Translations under genes and position numbers: made by a program | Source of the DNA: Gammaproteobacteria bacterium | GTDB taxonomy: Bacteria > Pseudomonadota > Gammaproteobacteria > Steroidobacterales > Steroidobacteraceae | Assembly (NCBI GenBank): GCA_003164785.1 | Contig: PLUE01000069.1 | Span: forward strand, 62,001-126,000 | Direction of reading: 5' to 3' | DNA: 64,000 nt | In this document: one piece after another, positions 16,156-24,728 of the stretch | Position numbering within the stretch: position 1 is the stretch's first letter | Layout of the letters: every line of letters begins with the position of its first letter | The notes under the pieces: model-generated | The model's input: the letters and a program-made list of their open reading frames with translations, nothing else | Databases searched by the model: none | Told to the model about the DNA's origin: nothing

Positions 16156-17844
16156 ATGCCAAGCAAAACCAAATCCGTCGATACCCGCACCCATTCGCGC
16201 CTGGTGGTGGATGGCATCAAACAGGCGCCTGCCCGCGCCATGCTGCACGCCGTGGGTTTCAGCGACCGGGACTTCGCCAAGCCGCAGATCGGCATCGCAT
16301 CCACCTGGAGTAATCTGACGCCCTGCAACATGCATATCGACGAGCTGGCTCGCCTGGCGGCGGCCGGGGTGGAGGCGCATGGCGCAAAGGCCGTGACGTT
16401 CAACACCATCACCGTCTCGGACGGCATTTCCATGGGAACGCCCGGCATGCGCTATTCGCTGGTGTCCCGCGAAGTGATCGCCGACTCGATCGAAACCGTG
16501 GTGGGCGCCCAGGGCTTCGACGGCGTCCTCGCCATCGGCGGCTGCGACAAGAACATGCCGGGCTGCCTGATTGCACTGGCACGTCTCGACCGGCCTGCGG
16601 TCTTCGTGTACGGCGGCACGATTCGTCCGGGCGCCGACAAGCGCGACATCGTGTCGGTTTTCGAAGCCGTGGGCGGTGTCGCGCAGGGCACTGTGACCGA
16701 AAAGCAACTGAAGTTCGTGGAGAGGACGGCCATTCCGGGCCCTGGCTCGTGCGCGGGCATGTATACGGCGAACACCATGGCTTCCGCCATCGAAGCCTTG
16801 GGCATGAGCCTGCCCAACAGCTCGGCGCAGGACGCCGTGTCGGAGCACAAGCGGGATGATTGCTCACGCGCCGGGGCGGCGGTGGTCAAGCTCGTCAAAA
16901 TGGGGTTGCGGCCTCGCCAGATCATGACCCGCAAGGCGTTCGAGAATGCCATCACGGTGGTCATCGCGCTCGGTGGTTCGACCAATGCGGTGCTGCACCT
17001 GCTCGCGATGGCCTCGTCCGCCAACGTCAAGCTGGGGCTCGATGACTTCACCCGCCTCGGCAAGCGCGTGCCGGTGTTGGCCGATCTGCGGCCGAGCGGG
17101 CGTTTTTCGATGTCGGAGCTGGTGGCGATCGGCGGCATTCAGCCGCTGATGAAGACGCTGCTCGACGCCGGTCTTTTGCATGGCGATTGCTTGACCGTCA
17201 CCGGAGCCACTCTCGCGGAAAATTTGCATGCGGTGCGCCCGTATGCCGACGGCCAGGAAATCATCCGCCCGCTGAACGACCCAATAAAAAAGGATAGTCA
17301 CTTGGTGGTTTTGTACGGCAATCTTGCGCCGGAGGGCGCGGTCGCGAAGATTACCGGCAAGGAGGGATTGAGCTTCAAAGGCAACGCGCGCGTTTTCAAT
17401 TCGGAAGAGGAATCGCTGCAGGGCATTCTCACCGGCAAGGTCAAATCCGGCGACGTGGTGGTCATCCGCTACGAGGGACCGAAGGGCGGCCCCGGAATGC
17501 GTGAAATGTTGAGCCCGACGGGAGCCATCGTCGGCAGGGGGCTGGGCAGCGAGGTGGCGCTGATTACGGATGGGCGATTTTCAGGCGGCAGCCACGGTTT
17601 CGTGGTCGGTCATGTGTCGCCCGAGGCGGCGGTCGGCGGACCGCTGGCGCTCGTGAAGACCGGCGACGAGATCACCATCGACGCGGAACGCCGTGAAATC
17701 TCCCTGCACGTGCCGGCCGCGGAATTGAAGCGTCGGCGCCAGCTCTGGCAGCCGCCGAAACCGTATGCAAAGCGCGGCGCATTGGCCAAATATTCGAAGA
17801 CCGTGAGCAGCGCCTCCTTGGGCGCGGTCACCGACCTGGAGTGA
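16156..17844 (+). CDS. ilvD: dihydroxy-acid dehydratase
   Basis: A 562-residue IlvD/Edd-family Fe-S dehydratase that makes the 2-keto acids of valine and isoleucine. Motifs: GIASTWSNLTPCNMH near residue 40 (first cluster cysteine), GGCDKNMPG near 130 (second), GSCAGMYTANTM near 200 (third), and GRFSGGSHGFVVGHVSPEA near 480. The ATG at 16156 is preferred for similarity; an in-frame GTG at 16102 would add 18 residues and neither has a strong ribosome-binding site. It complements the ilvC-leuCDB operon encoded on the other side of the aminopeptidase. The window holds no ilvB/ilvN or ilvE. Confidence 0.95.
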   Translation: MPSKTKSVDTRTHSRLVVDGIKQAPARAMLHAVGFSDRDFAKPQIGIASTWSNLTPCNMHIDELARLAAAGVEAHGAKAVTFNTITVSDGISMGTPGMRYSLVSREVIADSIETVVGAQGFDGVLAIGGCDKNMPGCLIALARLDRPAVFVYGGTIRPGADKRDIVSVFEAVGGVAQGTVTEKQLKFVERTAIPGPGSCAGMYTANTMASAIEALGMSLPNSSAQDAVSEHKRDDCSRAGAAVVKLVKMGLRPRQIMTRKAFENAITVVIALGGSTNAVLHLLAMASSANVKLGLDDFTRLGKRVPVLADLRPSGRFSMSELVAIGGIQPLMKTLLDAGLLHGDCLTVTGATLAENLHAVRPYADGQEIIRPLNDPIKKDSHLVVLYGNLAPEGAVAKITGKEGLSFKGNARVFNSEEESLQGILTGKVKSGDVVVIRYEGPKGGPGMREMLSPTGAIVGRGLGSEVALITDGRFSGGSHGFVVGHVSPEAAVGGPLALVKTGDEITIDAERREISLHVPAAELKRRRQLWQPPKPYAKRGALAKYSKTVSSASLGAVTDLE

Positions 17845-18095
17845 GGCCAAGAGCGATGCGACAATGTATAACCCAATACGATTTCACGGTTAAGTGGTGC
17901 TTGCAGTTCGGACGCGATATGTGTCAGTCTCTTTACTCGCCGAAGGGAACTCATGAAGGGACGCCATTCAACAAACGATGGCGTGAGTTTAAGACGCGCG
18001 TAGCGACGTGCGCACAGCGTACGGAGTTGCGTTTGCAATTGCCGCACACCGAGTGCGTTTAGAGGAATCGTAGGGGTAGGGTCGCAACCAGAATT

Positions 18096-18743
18096 ATGTA
18101 TAAATACGAACAGCCATCAATGTTTTCTGGCAAGCGAGGCCTTGCCCTGCTTGTCGTCATCCTGTTGCACGTCGTCGTGGGTTATGCGTTCTATTCCGGC
18201 CTGGCGAGTCGCCTGGTCCAGACGATAATTCCACCGGTCGAGATCGCTCAGATCGACAAACCGAAAGACGTCGACAAACCGCCGCCGCCGCCGCCCAAAC
18301 TGGAAGAGATCAAGCCGTACGTTCCGCCGCCGGAATTCGTGGACATCCAGCAACAGGCCGAGCCGACCAATGCCATCGTCACCGTGACGCAGCAGGTCCA
18401 GGCACCGGCGCCGGTGGCCGCCGCCGCCCCGGCGCCGCCGACACCGCACGCCAGCACCAGCATCAAGATGGATCCGAAGCATCCGCTGAAGATTGGTGAG
18501 GAGTACTACCCCGACGCGTCCAAGCGTGCCAATGAAGAGGGTCGGTGCACCGTTCAAGTGACCGTCGCCGCCGACGGCAGGATCACCGCTGAATCGATTC
18601 AGACGAGTTCGGGTTTCCCGCGCTTGGATGAGGCGTGCTTGAAGGGTGTGCACGGTCAGCGTGTCATCGCGGCCACCGAGGACGGCAAGCCGGTCGAGAG
18701 AACCGTTTCGATTCCAATCGTCTGGAAACTTACCAATAGGTAG
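18096..18743 (+). CDS. tonB: TonB energy-transducing protein
   Basis: A 215-residue protein anchored by one N-terminal membrane helix (LALLVVILLHVVVGYAFY). A proline-rich periplasmic spacer follows (KPPPPPPKLEEIKPYVPPPEF region), then a C-terminal TonB domain with YYPDASKRANEEGRCTV and DGRITAESIQTSSGFPRLDEA. It carries proton-motive energy from ExbB/ExbD to outer-membrane TonB-dependent receptors. It leads exbB-exbD-exbD-TPR on the same strand. The 251-bp gap upstream (17845-18095) has no gene I can support and no clear promoter; an apparent 73-codon frame there looks spurious. Confidence 0.92.
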   Translation: MYKYEQPSMFSGKRGLALLVVILLHVVVGYAFYSGLASRLVQTIIPPVEIAQIDKPKDVDKPPPPPPKLEEIKPYVPPPEFVDIQQQAEPTNAIVTVTQQVQAPAPVAAAAPAPPTPHASTSIKMDPKHPLKIGEEYYPDASKRANEEGRCTVQVTVAADGRITAESIQTSSGFPRLDEACLKGVHGQRVIAATEDGKPVERTVSIPIVWKLTNR

Positions 18744-18746
18744 TGT

Positions 18747-18776
18747 TTTTGCTGCTCTGAGCAAAATTGTTTAATT
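18747..18776 (+). terminator. weak A/T-rich hairpin between tonB and exbB
   Basis: TTTTGCT (18747-18753) pairs with AGCAAAA (18760-18766) around GCTCTG, followed by TTGTTTAATT. The stem is short and weak, so at most it lowers read-through from tonB into exbB or marks an mRNA processing site. Confidence 0.3.
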
Positions 18777-18813
18777 CGTCAATTTAACTTGTCTACGTAG
18801 AGGAAATCGGTCA

Positions 18814-19557
18814 ATGCAAGAGACTACCGTTGAAAATCCGTTTGGCCTTGGTGCACTCATTCAACAGGGTGACCTGGTCGCAAGGTCGACCCTCGTCATC
18901 CTGTTGATTATGTCGCTGCTGACGTGGTTCATCATGATCACCAAGTTCTTCGATCAGCGGAAACTGCGCCTGCAGGCGGTCGAAGCGGAGAAGGAATTCT
19001 GGAGTTCTGCCAGCTTGACCGACGCACTCGGCAAGTTGAAAGGCACTGCCAACCCGTTCCGCGCGCTGGCCGAGACCGGCAAGCAGGCCTACGAGTACCA
19101 CGAAGTGAACAAGGCTCGGCTCTCCAGTGCCATCGGCACCAGCGAGTGGATCACCGAGTCGCTGCAGCGCACCGCCGATTCCGTCATCAGCCGCATGCAA
19201 GCCGGGTTGCCGGTTCTGGCGTCGGTGGGATCGACCGCACCGTTCGTCGGATTGTTCGGCACCGTATGGGGTATTTACCACGCCTTGATCGCGATCAGCG
19301 CCTCCGGTTCCGCCTCCATCGAAAAGGTCGCCGGGCCCGTCGGTGAAGCGTTGATCATGACCGCCATCGGTCTGTTCGTCGCCGTTCCCGCCGTGTTGGG
19401 CTACAACGTGCTCTTGCGGCGCAACAAAAATGTGCAGGAAGCGGTCAGCCACTTCACGCATGAATTGCATGCCTACCTGATCTCGGGCGTGAAAATGGGC
19501 TTGGGCATGGAAAAGGCGCCGACCACCATCAAGCCCACCCCCGCCGCTGCCCGCTAG
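18814..19557 (+). CDS. exbB: ExbB/TolQ/MotA proton-channel protein
   Basis: A 247-residue inner-membrane protein with three predicted membrane helices: the first near residue 25 (STLVILLIMSLLTWFIMI), the second and third in LPVLASVGSTAPFVGLFGTVWG and TAIGLFVAVPAVLGYNVLLRR. The APFVGLFGTVWGI stretch is the family signature. With ExbD it forms the proton-driven stator-like motor that powers TonB. AGAGGAAA lies upstream of the start. It is followed by exbD after 12 bp. Confidence 0.94.
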   Translation: MQETTVENPFGLGALIQQGDLVARSTLVILLIMSLLTWFIMITKFFDQRKLRLQAVEAEKEFWSSASLTDALGKLKGTANPFRALAETGKQAYEYHEVNKARLSSAIGTSEWITESLQRTADSVISRMQAGLPVLASVGSTAPFVGLFGTVWGIYHALIAISASGSASIEKVAGPVGEALIMTAIGLFVAVPAVLGYNVLLRRNKNVQEAVSHFTHELHAYLISGVKMGLGMEKAPTTIKPTPAAAR

Positions 19558-19569
19558 GAGTAAGCCTAA

Positions 19570-20001
19570 ATGGCTATGACGACCGGTGGAAGCAGCGAAG
19601 GCGAGGTGCTTTCGGACATCAACGTGACGCCCCTCGTGGACGTCATGTTGGTGCTCCTGATCATCTTCATCATTACGGTCCCCGTAGCGTTGAAGCAGAT
19701 CAAAGTGAACCTGCCGAAAGCGAGCAACTTGCCGACGCAAACGAAACCGGAGGACGTCACGATCACGGTGGACAAATCCGGCGGCATCTACTGGAACACG
19801 AAGTTGCTGCCGAATCAGGACGCACTCTTGAATGAACTGAGAGGTGTTGCGCGACTCGATCCACAGCCCGAGGTCCATATTCGCGGCGACATGGAAGTGC
19901 GCTACATGTACGTCGGCCAGGTGCTCGTTGCAGCTCAGAAAATCGGCATCCGGAAAGTGGCGTTCCTCACGGAACCGCTGCACCCCGGCGATGCAACGTA
20001 G
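19570..20001 (+). CDS. exbD: ExbD biopolymer transport protein, first copy
   Basis: A 143-residue protein with a short cytoplasmic N-terminus (MAMTTGGSSEGEVLSDINVTPLVDV), one membrane helix (MLVLLIIFIITVPVAL) carrying the conserved aspartate just before it (LVDVML), and a periplasmic domain with QPEVHIRGDMEVRYMYVGQVL. It pairs with ExbB in the TonB motor. A second, diverged exbD follows 12 bp later, an arrangement known from Xanthomonas and relatives. Confidence 0.94.
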   Translation: MAMTTGGSSEGEVLSDINVTPLVDVMLVLLIIFIITVPVALKQIKVNLPKASNLPTQTKPEDVTITVDKSGGIYWNTKLLPNQDALLNELRGVARLDPQPEVHIRGDMEVRYMYVGQVLVAAQKIGIRKVAFLTEPLHPGDAT

Positions 20002-20013
20002 GGAGAACTAGAC

Positions 20014-20430
20014 ATGGCTATGGCAATAGGCAGCAACGAGGGCGGTTCGTTTACGGATATCAACATGACGCCGTTGATCGACGTCATGTTGGTGCTGTTG
20101 ATCATCTTCATCATCTCGCTGCCGCCCGTGACGCACGCGGTGAAGATCGACAATCCGCTACCGCCGCCTCCGAATTTCGTGCCACCGCCGCCACCGGAGA
20201 TCGTCGACCTTTCGATCGACTTCGACGGCACGTTGTCATGGAACAAGACTGCTGTGGACCGCAAGACGATGCAGGGGTACATATCCCAGGAAGCGTCAAA
20301 GGATCCGCAGCCGGAGGTGCATATCACCGTCGACAAATTCGCCAAGTACGAAAAAGTGGCGCAGACGTTGGCAGATCTGCAGAGCCGGGGTTTGAAGAAA
20401 ATCGGGTTCGTCAATAACGACTTGTTCTAA
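20014..20430 (+). CDS. ExbD biopolymer transport protein, second copy
   Basis: A 138-residue ExbD paralogue. The N-terminus has TDINMTPLIDVMLVLLIIFIIS with the conserved aspartate, like the first copy, but the periplasmic part starts with a proline-rich insert (NPLPPPPNFVPPPPPEIVD) absent from its neighbour. The C-terminus keeps QPEVHITVDKFAKYEKVAQTL. Duplicate ExbD proteins may allow a mixed motor or a specific receptor set; in Xanthomonas the second ExbD is needed only for some functions. A terminator follows at 20467. Confidence 0.92.
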   Translation: MAMAIGSNEGGSFTDINMTPLIDVMLVLLIIFIISLPPVTHAVKIDNPLPPPPNFVPPPPPEIVDLSIDFDGTLSWNKTAVDRKTMQGYISQEASKDPQPEVHITVDKFAKYEKVAQTLADLQSRGLKKIGFVNNDLF

Positions 20431-20466
20431 AAGCGACCCGGGCAACAGTATCTTTAGGCCTTCTGG

Positions 20467-20507
20467 CGGCGCGTGAGTCCTTTTCCGGGTTCACGCGCCG
20501 TTTGTTT
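20467..20507 (+). terminator. Rho-independent terminator after the second exbD
   Basis: CGGCGCGTGA (20467-20476) pairs with TCACGCGCCG (20491-20500) in a perfect 10-bp stem around a 14-nt loop, followed by TTTGTTT. It separates tonB-exbB-exbD-exbD from the TPR gene, which would then need read-through or its own promoter. Confidence 0.85.
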
Positions 20508-20557
20508 GACCGGCCGAATCAACTTCATTCGAGATTTCAAGGTAGCGAGGTTTGCTA

Positions 20558-21814
20558 ATGACTCATTCGATTCAGAACGTTCGAACCGGCATCATTCTTG
20601 GGCTTTCGCTGGCTGTCGCGAGCGTCATGTTGACCGCGCAGGTTTCTCAGGCGGCCGACAAGAAGGGCCCTGAGATCAGTCGCGGCATCGCCAAGGAAAT
20701 GGCGGCTGCACAGAAGGCGTTGCAGGCGAGCCAATGGCAGGAAGCGCTGAAGCAGTTGGACGCGGCCGAGGCCAAGGGTTCCTTGACGCCGTTCGACAAG
20801 AAGACCATTTACGATTTCCGCGGTTTCGCCGACATCAAGCTCAACAAGCTCAAGGATGCCGAAGCGGCGTATGAGGTGGCCATGGCCACCGGCCAGTACA
20901 CGCCCGATGAGACCGCCAAGACCACGCGCATGCTGTTCCAACTCAGCGCGGGCAATCAGCAGTACCCGAAAGCCCTGGAGTTCGGCAAGCAGATGGCGGA
21001 CAGCGGCACGGCGAAGCCGGATGACCTCGGCGTCATCAGCCAGATCTACTACCTGCAGAAGGACTGCAAGAACGCCGGCGTATGGGCTGACAAGGCCGCT
21101 GCCGCCTCCCGCAAGGCGGGCGAGGCTCCCAAGGAAAACTGGTACCTGTTCAAGCTGCAATGCGCCTCCGACGCCGGCGACACCGGCGCCATGGATGCGG
21201 CCGCGGTGGATTTGATCCGTCTGAACAACAAGACCACGTACTGGAACACCTTCCTGCGCATCGAACGCCAGGATGAGCGTGATGACCACAACCTGTTGAT
21301 GATCTACCGTGCCATGTACGACCTGAATGCCATGGACAAGGGTTCGGACTACATGGAAATGGCCCAGTTGCTGGGCGATGCGGCGCTTCCCGGCGAAGCC
21401 TATGCGGTGCTCGACAAGGGCATGGCGGGTCCGCTCAACGATCCGAAGGAAAAGGAGCGTGCCACGCGCCTGCAGGCGAGCTTGAAGACGCGCGCGGATG
21501 CCGACAAGAAGGGCCAGGCGCAGTTCGACGCGGAAGCCACCAAGAATCCGGCGGGCGAACTCGACGTCAAGCTGGGCGAGGTGTACTTCGGCTCGGGCGA
21601 CTACGCCAGTGCGATCACGGCGATCAATCGCGGCATCGGCAAGGGTGGCATCAAGCACCCGGACGAAGCGTACATTTATCTCGGCCGTGCGCAGGTTGCC
21701 CAAAAGAACACCGCCGAAGCCAAGAAGGCCTTCGCTGGGTTGAAGTCGGTACCGAACGTCAACCCGCGCGTGCTGAAGATTTGGGAACTGTATGCTGAGA
21801 AGCTCGGCTCGTAG
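20558..21814 (+). CDS. periplasmic tetratricopeptide-repeat protein of the TonB cluster
   Basis: A 418-residue secreted helical-repeat protein. The N-terminus is a signal peptide (hydrophobic TGIILGLSLAVASVMLTA, likely cleavage after SQA). The rest has TPR-like pairs: AAQKALQASQWQEALKQLDAAE near residue 50, LNKLKDAEAAYEVAM near 95, and VYFGSGDYASAITAINRGI with YIYLGRAQVAQKNTAEAKKAF near the C-terminus. The ATG at 20558 has GAGGT upstream. TPR proteins next to TonB-ExbB-ExbD genes are known as accessory factors for TonB-dependent uptake in Vibrio and Shewanella; such a role is likely here. Confidence 0.8.
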   Translation: MTHSIQNVRTGIILGLSLAVASVMLTAQVSQAADKKGPEISRGIAKEMAAAQKALQASQWQEALKQLDAAEAKGSLTPFDKKTIYDFRGFADIKLNKLKDAEAAYEVAMATGQYTPDETAKTTRMLFQLSAGNQQYPKALEFGKQMADSGTAKPDDLGVISQIYYLQKDCKNAGVWADKAAAASRKAGEAPKENWYLFKLQCASDAGDTGAMDAAAVDLIRLNNKTTYWNTFLRIERQDERDDHNLLMIYRAMYDLNAMDKGSDYMEMAQLLGDAALPGEAYAVLDKGMAGPLNDPKEKERATRLQASLKTRADADKKGQAQFDAEATKNPAGELDVKLGEVYFGSGDYASAITAINRGIGKGGIKHPDEAYIYLGRAQVAQKNTAEAKKAFAGLKSVPNVNPRVLKIWELYAEKLGS

Positions 21815-21837
21815 ATTCTAGGTTTCTTCTGTCCATT

Positions 21838-21866
21838 GAAGGCGGCTCCGGCCGCCTTCTTTCATT
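21838..21866 (+). terminator. Rho-independent terminator after the TPR gene
   Basis: GAAGGCGGC (21838-21846) and GCCGCCTTC (21851-21859) form a perfect 9-bp stem with a TCCG tetraloop, followed by TTTCATT. It closes the TonB-cluster transcript before the peroxiredoxin gene. Confidence 0.88.
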
Positions 21867-21900
21867 CAGGCTGCAAGGTTTCAAGCAAAGGGGAAAACTC

Positions 21901-22383
21901 ATGACGATCAAAGTCGGCGACAAGATGCCGGACGGCAAATTCACCCGCATGACCAAGGATGGTCCGCAAAAGATCACCACCGAGGAGCTGTTCAAGGGAA
22001 AGACCGTCGTATTGTTCTCGGTGCCCGGCGCGTTTACGCCCACCTGCGACGCAAAGCATCTGCCCGGTTTCGTCGAATTGGCGGACCAGATCAAGCATAA
22101 GGGGGTCGACACCATCGCATGCACGGCAGTCAACGACGTTTTCGTGATGAATGCCTGGGGCAAGTCCGGTGGCGTGGGCGATAAGATCCTGATGTTGGCC
22201 GACGGGAATGCGGACTACGCAAAGGCGCTTGGGCTGGAACTCGATGCGACCGGCTATGGCATGGGACTGCGCGGACAGCGTTTCGCCCTCATCGTGAAGG
22301 ACGGCGTGGCCACCCACGTGAACATCGAAGGTCCTGGCGAGTTCAAGGTGTCGGCGGCCGACTACGTCTTGAAGCAGCTGTAA
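21901..22383 (+). CDS. Prx5-type peroxiredoxin
   Basis: A 160-residue thioredoxin-fold peroxidase that reduces hydrogen peroxide and organic peroxides. The peroxidatic cysteine is Cys49 in VPGAFTPTCDAKHLPGF, the Prx5/AhpE-like signature with TxxC. GLRGQRFALIVKDGV is the C-terminal conserved block. No second cysteine equivalent to that of human Prx5 is obvious beyond Cys75 (IACTAV), so reduction is probably by a glutaredoxin/glutathione or thioredoxin partner. It has AAAGGGG upstream of its ATG. A related domain occurs fused to glutaredoxin at 43613-44359. Confidence 0.92.
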   Translation: MTIKVGDKMPDGKFTRMTKDGPQKITTEELFKGKTVVLFSVPGAFTPTCDAKHLPGFVELADQIKHKGVDTIACTAVNDVFVMNAWGKSGGVGDKILMLADGNADYAKALGLELDATGYGMGLRGQRFALIVKDGVATHVNIEGPGEFKVSAADYVLKQL

Positions 22384-22393
22384 GCGCGATTCG

Positions 22394-24706
22394 TTGCTGG
22401 CCCTGCGCAGCGCACCGCCGGTATTCGGCACCGCCGAAGCCGAACGGGTGGCGCGAGAGGTCTATGGTCTGGCGGTCTCGGTGCGCCCGCTCTCGGGCGA
22501 ACGGGACTGCAATTTCCATGCGCGCACCGCTGACGGGCGCGAGTACGTGCTCAAGATCCTGGGCAGCCAGGATCCGCTGACGACGGACTGCCAGGTGCGC
22601 GTGCTGCGGCACCTGGCCGATCAGGATCCCTCACTGCCTGTTCCCAAGGTCTATCCGACGCTGCTGGGCGCCGATCTGGGCCAGGCGTCGCAGGACGGCC
22701 TGGATTACGCGACCTGCCTGACGGGATTTCTGCCGGGCCGGTTGCTCGTGGATTGCAGGGCAGACCGGCCCCTGTTGCGGGAGGTGGGCCGCATCGTGGC
22801 GCGCGTCGATCGCGCCCTGCAAGGGTTTTTCCATCCGGCGCTGGCGCAGCGCATCGCCTGGGACGTGCGCCGCCTGCCCGAACTGATCGAGTTCGCCCCG
22901 CATATCGGGTCGCCCGACGTTCGGCTGCAGGTCGAAGGTGTCGTGGCCGTCATGCACAACATCCTGCCGTCGCTGCGGGGCCTGCGCAGCCAGGCCATTC
23001 ATGGCGACTGTCACGCCGGCAACTTGCTGGTCGCCGCGCGGGCGACGGGCGACGACACCGTAGGCGGCATACTCGACTTCGGCGACATGATCCACGCACC
23101 GCTGGTCGTGGAACTCGCGGTTGCCATGGCCGAGACGGGTGCGGCGCCCGACGCGGACGTCTTGGCCGCGATTCTGTCGGGCTATGTGGGTGTTCAGGAG
23201 CTGCAGGCGGCGGACGTTGCCGTGCTCTATGACCTGGTGTGCGCTCGCCATGCCACGACGCTGCTGCTGCATGCCTGGCGCGTTCAACACGATCAGCCCG
23301 GGGCGCGCCTGCTCGACGAGGCGGTGGCCCATGCAGCGGTGTCTTTGGACGCGTTGCTGCGGCTCGGTCGGGAGACGATCACGCGGACGTGGCACCATGC
23401 CGCGGGTACGGCCTCGTCGACCACGTCGGTGATCGATCTGGGGCGCCGGCAACGGTTGATGGGCGCCGGGGCGGAACTGTTCTACGAGCAGCCCTTGCAT
23501 CTGGTGCGAGGCGAAGCGGTCTGGCTGTACGACCCACAGGGTCGCGCCTATCTCGACGTGTACAACAACGTGCCTCACGTCGGGCATTGTCACCCGACGG
23601 TGGTGCGGGCGATCGCGCGCCAGACAGCGGTGCTGGCGACGCATACCCGGTATCTGCACGAGCGGATTCTCGAGTATGCCGAGGAACTCACCGCGCGGTG
23701 CCCGCCGCATCTGGACGCCTGTATTTTCGTGAACTCGGGCAGTGAGGCCAACGACGTGGCATGGCGCATCGCGCAATTCGCCACCGGCCACAAGGGCGGC
23801 ATGATCCTCGCGCACGCCTACCATGGCATCACCGCTGCCGTGGCGGCGCTTACGCCGGGCGCCGGCCAACCCCGCGACCCTCGGGTCGTGACCTTGAGCG
23901 TGCCGCCCGCAGGGCTGGCGGTGGGCGACACGCTGTCGATGCCGGATCTGGCGGCGGCGGGCGCGGATGCGGACCGTGCGATTCGCGAACTGGCGGAGCG
24001 CGGGCTCGCGCCCGCGGCGTTCTATCTGGATACCGCCGCGACCAGCAGTGGCATTTACGATCCGCCGCCGGCCTGGGCCCAGGCGGTCACCGCGCGCGTC
24101 AGGGCGGCCGGCGGACTGATCGTGGCCGACGAAGTTCAGTACGGGTTGGGGCGCTCGGGGTCGCACTTCTGGGGCTTCGAACGGCGTGGTTTGGTTCCGG
24201 ACATGGTGACGTTGGGTAAGCCGGTGGGTAATGGCTACCCCATGGGTGTCGTGATCGCCGGCCGCTCCCTGATCGAAGCCTTTCAGGCGCAATATGGGTT
24301 CTTTTCGACGTTCGGTGGTAACCCCGTCGCCGCGTCTGCGGGCCTCGCCGTGTTGGATGTCATCGAGCGCGAGCAGCTCGTGGTGAATGCGCGCACCACG
24401 GGGGGGTACTTGCGGGAGCGCTTGCAACGACTGGCGGCACAGCACGCGTGCCTGGGCGCAGTGCGCGGAGCGGGACTCCTCCTGGGACTCGAGATTGTGG
24501 GACCCAACCCGGACGCGGCGAAGCGGCGCACCAAACAAATCGTCAACGAGCTGGCGTCACGGGCGCGGGTGCTGATCGGCTCCGAGGGGCCCGGGGCCAA
24601 TCTATTGAAGCTGCGGCCGCCGCTGGTGTTCCGCCCCGAGCATGCGGATCTGCTCGTCGAGGCCATCGGCCTCGCGGCCCAGAACATCGAACGGCGCGCC
24701 GTTTAG
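22394..24706 (+). CDS. kinase/class III aminotransferase-fold phospho-lyase fusion (hydroxylysine kinase + phosphohydroxylysine lyase type)
   Basis: A 770-residue two-domain protein. Residues about 30-330 are an aminoglycoside-phosphotransferase-like kinase with AIHGDCHAGNLLV (catalytic Asp) and ILDFGD (metal Asp). Residues about 350-770 are a fold-type I PLP domain with VNSGSEANDVAWR, VADEVQYGLGRSG and the PLP lysine in TLGKPVGNGYPMG. In vertebrates the matching parts are separate: AGPHD1 phosphorylates 5-hydroxylysine and AGXT2L2 eliminates phosphate from the product; AGXT2L1 does the same for phosphoethanolamine. Bacterial fusions suggest the product is channelled. The TTG start at 22394 is 10 bp after the peroxiredoxin stop; no in-frame ATG preserves the domain. 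The exact amino alcohol substrate is unproven. Confidence 0.82.
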   Translation: MLALRSAPPVFGTAEAERVAREVYGLAVSVRPLSGERDCNFHARTADGREYVLKILGSQDPLTTDCQVRVLRHLADQDPSLPVPKVYPTLLGADLGQASQDGLDYATCLTGFLPGRLLVDCRADRPLLREVGRIVARVDRALQGFFHPALAQRIAWDVRRLPELIEFAPHIGSPDVRLQVEGVVAVMHNILPSLRGLRSQAIHGDCHAGNLLVAARATGDDTVGGILDFGDMIHAPLVVELAVAMAETGAAPDADVLAAILSGYVGVQELQAADVAVLYDLVCARHATTLLLHAWRVQHDQPGARLLDEAVAHAAVSLDALLRLGRETITRTWHHAAGTASSTTSVIDLGRRQRLMGAGAELFYEQPLHLVRGEAVWLYDPQGRAYLDVYNNVPHVGHCHPTVVRAIARQTAVLATHTRYLHERILEYAEELTARCPPHLDACIFVNSGSEANDVAWRIAQFATGHKGGMILAHAYHGITAAVAALTPGAGQPRDPRVVTLSVPPAGLAVGDTLSMPDLAAAGADADRAIRELAERGLAPAAFYLDTAATSSGIYDPPPAWAQAVTARVRAAGGLIVADEVQYGLGRSGSHFWGFERRGLVPDMVTLGKPVGNGYPMGVVIAGRSLIEAFQAQYGFFSTFGGNPVAASAGLAVLDVIEREQLVVNARTTGGYLRERLQRLAAQHACLGAVRGAGLLLGLEIVGPNPDAAKRRTKQIVNELASRARVLIGSEGPGANLLKLRPPLVFRPEHADLLVEAIGLAAQNIERRAV

Positions 24707-24728
24707 GGCGCGCCGCCGGCTGGATGGA

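Noticed and set aside
17841..18062. 73-codon frame between ilvD and tonB
   Set aside because: It has no recognisable domain, an odd composition and no spacing typical of the operon; it looks like intergenic noise.
22631..24538. 635-codon minus-strand frame
   Set aside because: It is the antisense shadow of the kinase/lyase fusion and has an Arg/His/Gln-rich composition without domains.
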